A stretch of 64,000 bases of DNA, taken from the NCBI RefSeq assembly GCF_000471905.2, contig NW_006500327.1, forward strand, positions 2,154,926-2,218,925, read 5' to 3'. The notes under the pieces are model-generated. The model worked only from the letters and a program-made list of their open reading frames with translations, made no database searches and was not told the DNA's origin. The translations under genes were made by a program, and so were the position numbers. Of this stretch, positions 57,094-64,000 are shown one piece after another. Position 1 is the stretch's first letter. Each line of letters begins with the position of its first letter. Source of the DNA: Amborella trichopoda. Its lineage: Eukaryota > Streptophyta > Magnoliopsida > Amborellales > Amborellaceae.

Positions 57094-57213
57094 CTTCCAA
57101 TGAGATTTGTCTTTGTGGGTTTGGGAGAAAGAGGTCCAAAAACCAGCTAAAAACTTCCAATGAGATTTGTCTTTGTGGGTTTGAGAGAAAGAGGTCCAAA
57201 AACCAGCTAAAAA
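57094..57213 (+). repeat. 60 bp tandem duplication
   Basis: CTTCCAATGAGATTTGTC at 57094 and 57154, essentially one base different, just outside the 5' LTR of the full-length copia element. Confidence 0.9.
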
Positions 57214-57354
57214 CTCTTAATCGATCAAGAGATAAATATGTGGCTTGTGGTTGGTGATTTAGATAGATTTGAGGCAGGCGATTCCAAAAGGAGAATAATG
57301 GTTGATGGTGGATCGAGAGAGAGAGATGAGAGAGATTTTTTCCTACGCGTTAGG

Positions 57355-57729
57355 TGTTGGTACGTATGTGGCCATGGCCTTTAAACGTGTTATTTTTCTC
57401 TATCTTATAATTTAATGCTTATCACTAAAATAAATATGCTTATTAGAGAGAGAAAGTATCGTTATCTAACGAGTAGAAAATAACCACCCACCTCCCAGGA
57501 TTATAGGGCCACGTTTATCAGAAATTTCAGGAGGAAAGCCGAACGTTAAAGAACGGCCTCCTGCCATCCCTCTTTATGAAGGGTTTCATGATCATGGAGA
57601 GATAGATCACGAAATCAATTTTGAGTTTTCATTGTTCTGGGAAAAGGCCTAATCTCTGCTATCTCAAGTCTCGCGACACCGTCAATAATCTTGGGAGAGG
57701 GGTCCATCTCTTCCCTCAAGATTTCAACA
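57355..57729 (+). repeat. 5' LTR of the full-length copia element
   Basis: Starts TGTTGGTACG and ends GATTTCAACA, the canonical TG...CA form. It matches 62947-63325 throughout, with substitutions and a few short indels. Confidence 0.92.
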
Positions 57730-57730
57730 T

Positions 57731-57741
57731 TGGTATCAGAG
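57731..57741 (+). other. Primer binding site, initiator-Met tRNA
   Basis: TGGTATCAGAG begins one base after the 5' LTR and is complementary to the 3' end of plant initiator methionine tRNA. Confidence 0.9.
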
Positions 57742-57799
57742 TGAGGCAGCTGTAAATTTTCTACTCTCAATTTTGGCTCTCTACTGCTGTCACCTGAGT

Positions 57800-57909
57800 T
57801 GTGAATCACGATTGCCTGAGTCGTAATTTTTTCCATTGTGAGTCACAATTGCCTGAGTCGTAATTTTTTCCTTTGTGAGTCACAATTGCCTGAGTCGTAA
57901 TTTTTCCAT
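57800..57909 (+). repeat. Three 37 bp tandem repeats in the copia leader
   Basis: Units start at 57800, 57837 and 57874, each containing CACNATTGCCTGAGTCGTAA. They lie in the untranslated leader between PBS and gag, where packaging signals usually reside. A role is speculative. Confidence 0.8.
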
Positions 57910-58789
57910 TGTTAAGGATTTTTGGTGCACGGTACTTTACTACCCCTATCTTGACGCTCATATATATTGGATGATAACTTTATTGATAATTTTACAATCT
58001 TGATGCTCTTATTGATAAAGTTATTGATTCATATATATATATATCTTTTTTGTTTTTTTTTGTGCATAATCCTCTACTTTATTTCACCTTCTTGCCTACG
58101 TGATTCATATATATCTTATTGATAAAAATTATTGACACTCATACATATATAGCCATCATATCTGAATAATTCATTGTTCCCATATGTATTAAGTCGGTGA
58201 CTGATAGAGTTATTGCTAGAATTTTTAGAAAGTCAAAACTATAGATATTTTTAGAGGCATTGAATTGTTGCTGGAATTTTAGAGACAAGACAAAGACACA
58301 TGTAACTGCAGCCAATAATTTATTTTTATTTTTATTTTGCTGCTACATTTTTTTTTATATGCTTTAACTAGGATTTAAGGATATTTCTACATATTCTATT
58401 TGCATAATAATTGTTATTGTTTAGCACAATTATCATATGCTTTGGTCTCTTTCAGTGATAAAATTTTATGATTTAGTGAGCACAAGTTTTTGTGATTATG
58501 TTATGTCATATTTTTGTTGAAAAATATTAAATATTATTGTAGAATCTCTCTCTAGAGCTAAAACATATATTTATTAAAATTAGTCTTTTGCAAGATTTGA
58601 GATAAAGTAATTGTTGCCTTTATTGATTTTTTGTTGCATCACAGCAATGCGAACATAAACTATTCGAGAAAATTTTTCTTTGAGGTTATTGCTCACTAAG
58701 AGTCGACAAACTTATTGATTTAGCTAGCAGATAACCCTTTCTTAAACATAATTAAAATTTTGAACTTATGTATTGCCTAAAAATTCAAA

Positions 58790-59659
58790 ATGATATCTAG
58801 GCTAGTCATGTCAAAACTATCCAAACTTGAAAAACTCAATGGGGCCAATTTTTCTATATGGAAAAGAAAAATTGGATATATTCTTTTTCAAGATAGGGTA
58901 GATTACGTCCTAGAAACATAACCACGAGTTTTAGAGCCTAATGCCAATGATCAAGCCAGAAGGCGACTTGAAAAATGGTTAGAAGATGACAAAGTAGCTA
59001 GGACTACTATGTTGAGCTTTATGAAAGATGATTTGATTAGAGTCTTTAAGGATCACACCACAGCTCAAAGCATGATGGGTATTCTATCTGAAAAATATGA
59101 GGCCACTACTGAGACCCATGTGCAATTATTATTAGAAAAATACAATTCTTGCAGAATGAAAGAATCGGACTCAGTAAACAAGCATGTCAATAAAATGACA
59201 ATGCTCGCAAATGACCTTGCTGCAGCCGGGAATCCAATCACCGATCGCATGCAAATGTCCATTGTCCTCAACAGTCTCCCTCCATCTTGGGAGTATGTTG
59301 TAATTGCATTGAACCATTTTGCACAATGGATAACCATGTTGAATATTCTCATGCATCTTTGTATTGAAGCTGAGAAAAGAATGAGGAAGAAGTCAAATGA
59401 GCTGCACTTTTCCCAAAGTTCATCTTCTCAGATCCTCAGGAAACCTTACAATAATAAAAAAAATAATAGATATAAAGAAAATGGAAGAAATTTTAAAAAT
59501 CAAAAGAATAAGGTTGAGAAAGCATGTTTTTATTGTAAAGAAGTTGGGCAAATCAAATTTAATTGTCCTAAGAAGAAAAGCAAAAATAGGAACCAGAATA
59601 ACAATCATGCTCGAAATAATCAAAATACGAGAAATTACTTGATATGCGTAGTCTTATAA
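58790..59659 (+). pseudogene. gag of the full-length copia element
   Basis: Reads MISRLVMSKLSKLEKLNGAN at the start and runs 289 codons, with one in-frame TAA at 58919-58921 after VLET. The UBN2-type core includes SVNKHVNKMTMLANDLAAAG and VLNSLPPSWEYVV. The C-terminal zinc knuckle is CFYCKEVGQIKFNC: the zinc-binding His of CX2CX4HX4C is Gln. Both lesions should abolish function. Confidence 0.85.
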
Positions 59660-62600
59660 TCAATAGTTGCCGACCATGACTTGAGAAATTGGTAGGTCAA
59701 CTCAACCTCCACTCGACATGTCTCGAAGACTACGGATGGATTTACAAAATTAAAGGAGATTGCAGTCGGTAACCAGCGGATTTACATGGGAAATGACACC
59801 TACTGCGATGTACTAGATATCGGTACTTTCAAGCTGTGTTTACCAAGAAGAACAAATCTCTTATTGACTGATACATTGTATACGCCCAATATGAGGCGTA
59901 ATTTGATTTTTGTCCCTAGGCTAGACGACAAGGGTTATGAAATAAGATTCAGGTCTGGTTAGATTACCATTAAGAAGTATTATAGAGCATTGATGTACGA
60001 TACTAAAGTTGACAATTTACACCGATAGAATATTAATAAAAGTTCATTTCTTTGATGCCTCTTTTAATGCTTATGTATGTATGGATGATCCATATTTATG
60101 GAACTTAAGATTACGACATATAAAATAAAGACAAAATGAACCAAATGGTTAAAAGAGGCTTGCTCCCTAATTTAGGAGAAATTGTGTTCAAAACACGAGA
60201 GTCATGTATTTATGGTAAATTAACTAAGAAGCCTTTCGCTGAAGGGAAAAAGTCTAGTGAACTACTTAGTATTGTTCACTCTGATATATGTGACCCATTA
60301 AATGTGAAAACACATAAAGGTATGGAATATTTCATAATATTTATGAACGATTATTCACGTTATGGATATGTATACCTAATTAGTAAGAAATTAAATGCAT
60401 TAGAAACATTTAAAGAATATAAACCTGAGGTAGAAAATCAGTTAGGTAGACATATTAAAATTCTTCAAATAGATAGGGGAGGTGAATATTACTCCGCCTT
60501 ATTTAACGAATTTTATAAGGAGCATGGTATAATTCATCAAACAACTATGTCATATACACCACAACAAAATGGCGTAGCTGAAAGAAGAAATAAAACTCTA
60601 ATGGACATGGTTAGGTCTATGATGAGCCATTCAAATTTATAACTTCGTTTTTGGGGTGAGGCTCTCAACACTGCAATGTATATAATTAATCATGTTCCAA
60701 CTAAATCTATAGACTTAACCCCATATGAATTATGGACAGGTAGGAAACCTGACTTTACTATCTTGAAAGTTTGAGGTTCTTGGGCACATGTGCTTATACC
60801 ACCACAAAATAGAGATAAATTACAAAGTAAAATTATAAAATGCTCTTTTATATGCTATTCAAAAAGTTCTAAAAGATATAGATTCTATAACCATGATACT
60901 AGATCATTAGTAGAGAGTCGTGATGCTCATTTCTTAGAAAATATAGATGAAAAAAATATTTTAAATAAGCCTGTTGACTTACATGAAATTTGATAAACAT
61001 AAGGGTATGGAAAACCCTGTTACTCAGACTCCCTCTACATTTAGTGATAATGATTCAATTAAATAAAGTATACCTGACAGACTTAAAAGAACTAGAGCCT
61101 CATGTACGACTTTAGAAGAATTTTATGTATTTATGAATGAAGATAATTATTTTCCTTTGAGTGAAGATACAATAGATGAACCTCAAAGTTACAGTGAAGC
61201 TATTAGCTCACATGACTCAGCTGAATGGACTAAAGCCATGGATGATGAACTTGATTCTATTGAAAGAAATCAGTTTGGGAGTTGGTTGACTTCCCTAAAG
61301 ATAGAAAAGTCATTGGTTGCATATGGATCCTAAAGAAAAATCTTAATGTAAATGGATCCATTGATAAATATAAGGCTAGGTTGATAGCTAAATGATTTAA
61401 CCAAATTGAGGATATAGATTATGTAGAGACTTATTCTCCATTTATAAAATTTTCAGCTGTTAGGATTATCTTGGCATTAGTTGCATATTATGATCTATAA
61501 TTATTTTTTATGCATGTCAAAATACCTTTTTTAAATGGAGAATTAAAAGAAGATATATATATGAAACAAGTAGAATGATATGTAATTAAAAACCAAGAAG
61601 ACAAAGTATACAAACTTAAAAAATCTTTATATGGTCTAAAAGAGTAAAATAATCACTGAAATTGGTCATATAGCCAAAAAGTTAGACCATTGTGTATATG
61701 CCTAAAATAGTGGGAGCAATTTTGTTATATTATCACTATATGTGGATGACATTTTGATAGCCGATAATGATATTGGCATGATTAATCATACCAAATCATG
61801 GCTAAGTTTCTATTTTGAGATGAGAGGTATGGGAGAAGCCTCACATGTATTGGGCATTAAGATAACAAGAGATAGAAGTTCAAGGCTTCTATGTTTTTCT
61901 CAAGAAAATTATTTAGAAAGTACTTTAAAGAGATTTAAGATGGAAAAAATTGCAAGCCCATAGATACACCCGTTTGTAAAGGCTTGAAATTATCAAAGAA
62001 AATATGTCCATTAAATGATAATGATAAAGCTGAAATGCAAAGAATTCCATATGCTCAAGCTATAAGATGCATAAATTATACTATGTTATGTACGAGACTT
62101 GATTTGAGTCATGCATATGGTTTTGTAAGTAGATTTCAGAGTAATCCTATGATGGCTCATTGGCAAGCCAAAAAAATGATACTTAGGTATATTCAGAAAA
62201 CTAAAAATTACAAATTGTGCTTCCAAGCTAACAACTTAGAGGTTCTTAGTTACTCTGATGCATATTTTGCAGGAGACCCAGATGATAGAAAATCAACCTC
62301 ATGATTTGTATTCCTCTTTGAAGGTAGATGTGTTTTTTGGTCTAGCAAGAAACAAAGTTGTGTAGCTCGGTATACTATGGAGGCTGAGTATATTGCTTGT
62401 AGCATTGCTACAACTTATGTCGTATGGATTAAACGCTTCATAAATGATTTGAAGCTGGATATAATTGACAGACCTGTTAAAATTTTTTGTGATAATCAAA
62501 CTGTTATTTCATCAATTAGAAATGAAGCATATAGTTCCATGAGTAAGCACATTGAAATTGATTATCATTATATTTAAGATATTATTGAAAAGAATGAAAT

Positions 62601-62690
62601 AACTGTAAGTTATTTGCCATCTTCAGATATGATTGCAAACCCTTTAACAAAGGGGTTGAGTGCAGAAATATTATCAAAGCATGTAGCTTA
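59660..62690 (+). pseudogene. pol of the full-length copia element
   Basis: The protease box has decayed to VNSTSTRHV near 59693-59720 (catalytic Asp to Asn). Integrase (60136-60642) keeps a full DDE set: HSDICDPL, QIDRGGEY and GVAERRN. RT (about 61320-61980) keeps an intact LYVDDILIADND box at about 61736 but has several stops upstream. RNase H follows with SYSDAYFAGDPDDRKS (about 62250), MEAEYIACS and KHIEIDYHYI. At least ten stops or frameshifts overall. Confidence 0.88.
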
Positions 62691-62936
62691 GATGGGACTT
62701 AAGAATATTTAAGTCTGGAACTCACAAATGAGATCTTTTTTTTTGATGTCTTGGTCATGTGAGGAAAAACCGCATTAGTGTGAGAAACCCCATGATATGA
62801 CTTTAGATATTTTTTGTTATGACATGTATAACCGCACTAGTGTTAAAAGCCTTATGACAAAAATATGCTCATAAATTTTAAACTCATTAAGTGGTAAAAA
62901 CTTTATGATATTTCAATATATGTAGCCCTCATGGCC

Positions 62937-62946
62937 AAGTGGGAGA
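62937..62946 (+). other. Polypurine tract of the full-length copia element
   Basis: AAGTGGGAGA directly before the TG of the 3' LTR; the plus-strand primer site. Confidence 0.85.
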
Positions 62947-63325
62947 TGTTGATACGTGTGTGTGCCCATGGGGCCTTTAATCGTATCATCTTTCTCTCTC
63001 TTATAATTTAATGTTTATCACTAAATTAGGGAGGCTTCTTAGAGAGATAAAGTATCGTTATCTAATGGGTAGAAAATAACCACCCGCCTCTTATGATTAC
63101 AGGGCCATATTTCTCAGAGATTTCAAAAGAAAAACCGAACGTTGGAGAATAGCCTCATTTCATGCCACTGTAAGATGGGTTTCATGACCATGGACAGGTA
63201 GACCATATAATCAATTTTGAGTTCTCATTATTCTGGGAAAGGACCTGATCTCTACAATCCCAAGTATCGCGACACCGCTAGTAATCCTGAGAGAGGGGTC
63301 CATCTCTTCCCTCAAGATTTCAACA
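62947..63325 (+). repeat. 3' LTR of the full-length copia element
   Basis: TGTTGATACG to GATTTCAACA, followed directly by the TTAGG duplication. Confidence 0.92.
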
Positions 63326-63440
63326 TTAGGGACTAGTAAGCGGATGAGCGCCAATTGCATTTCTTTTTAATTTTGCTAATATTCTTCTATTGACATCACC
63401 TTGCACAATTTTTGTTTTTTTGTTTTTATATTAACCTTTA

Positions 63441-63820
63441 GAAAAAAGTTTATAAACAGTCGAGGCTCTAAACAATCAAATTAGAGCCCACCTCAAAAAT
63501 TGCTTTGATGCCCAATGACCTCAAATTAATTATCTGAACATTAAGATGCATGGACATGAGAAAAAAAAAAAATGGATTTCAAGTTTTGGAAAAATGCATC
63601 TTATAATACATTTTTGGATCATCAATTTTCAAAATTTTCAAGGTTTCATAGATCTGCTCGATCTACACTATTTGTTAAGCTTTAAATTTTATAATTAAAG
63701 ATGAAAATATATTTTAAGGCTATCACAAAGATTTCCAGTTTTGAAACTACATTTCTCGATACTTATTAAAGGTGCGCTTTACTTTGATTATTTATAGCCT
63801 CAGCTATGTACAAACCGCAC
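63441..63820 (+). mobile_element. Family A MITE (copy A10)
   Basis: Begins GAAAAAAGTTTATAAACAG with palindrome half GAGGCTCT and ends GTACAAACCGCAC. The interior carries a 20-30 bp deletion near 63500 (the TTTCTAGAAGAGG block is missing). Confidence 0.65.
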
Positions 63821-63959
63821 ATACATGTACATATGGACATAGAACTATAAACAAGTGTTCTATATTTATCCATTTCGCATCACAACAAAGTAGCTTTCAA
63901 TGTTTCATCACAACGGTGTTTCTATCACAATAGAATATGGAATTACCAACCAAAAAAAC

Positions 63960-63962
<3 letters not shown>

Positions 63963-63995
<33 letters not shown>
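63963..63995. repeat. TA microsatellite
   Basis: About 16 TA units at the window end. Similar runs occur at 32471-32495, 35604-35619 and 36801-36822. Confidence 0.95.
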
Positions 63996-63998
<3 letters not shown>

Positions 63999-64000
63999 TA

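Larger units (their letters stand above)
57355..63325 (+). mobile_element. Full-length Ty1/copia LTR retrotransposon, inactivated
   Basis: 5971 bp element with a 375 bp 5' LTR, a 379 bp 3' LTR, PBS, PPT and a perfect 5 bp target duplication TTAGG (57350-57354 and 63326-63330). It carries gag and pol in the copia order protease, integrase, RT, RNase H, all broken by stops. By eye the LTRs differ at very roughly one base in six, so the insertion is old. The order integrase before RT places it in Ty1/copia rather than Ty3/gypsy. I cannot assign the lineage. Confidence 0.93.

Overview
This is nuclear DNA from a flowering plant. The one clear protein-coding gene is a D-type cyclin with introns. 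The rest is AT-rich DNA filled with plant transposable elements: Ty1/copia LTR elements primed by initiator-Met tRNA, L1-type and RTE-type LINE ends, and hundreds-of-bases-long terminal-inverted-repeat (TIR) elements. The species cannot be named from this sequence. Old, decayed retroelements and very dense MITEs would fit an early-diverging angiosperm, but that is a guess. Two assembly gaps are present (25359-25483 and 35933-36620).

Layout. 1-12 kb: unrecognised DNA, a copia tail (about 3306-4620), a TIR element with a central palindrome (2761-3235), a 700 bp foldback element with a CT-rich core (7684-8393) and scattered MITEs. 11.5-13.5 kb: an L1-type LINE 3' end whose poly(A) tract carries a TIR element with a GC-rich minisatellite core. 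14.7-15.6 kb and 21.8-22.6 kb: GC-rich, promoter-like islands with no recognisable gene beside them. 20.3-21.1 kb: two MITEs tail to tail. 26.9-28.6 kb: the cyclin gene on the minus strand, four exons, with a MITE just upstream of its promoter. 29.7-30.3 kb: another copia remnant. 33.8-35.2 kb: a G-box/hairpin promoter-like segment and hAT-like MITEs. 38.1-39.7 kb: a very short non-autonomous LTR retrotransposon. 44-50 kb: MITEs, L1 tails and RTE ends. 51.3-54.8 kb: a large degenerate copia element. 57.4-63.3 kb: a structurally complete but inactivated copia element with LTRs, PBS, PPT and a 5 bp target-site duplication.

The main pattern is the repeat set. Family A (10 copies, about 380 bp) has imperfect TIRs that each contain a small perfect palindrome (AGAGCC-N2-GGCTCT), and the best copies are flanked by 9 bp duplications. 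Family C (6 copies) shares the outermost 15-20 bases of family A but has different subterminal sequence. Family B (about 16 copies, about 220 bp) is nearly all inverted repeat. Together with the two TIR elements carrying simple-repeat cores, these look like cut-and-paste elements with GG-starting termini, possibly moved by Mutator-like transposases. No transposase gene for them is visible here. Nothing suggests a bacterial-type system, CRISPR array, rRNA gene or tRNA gene.
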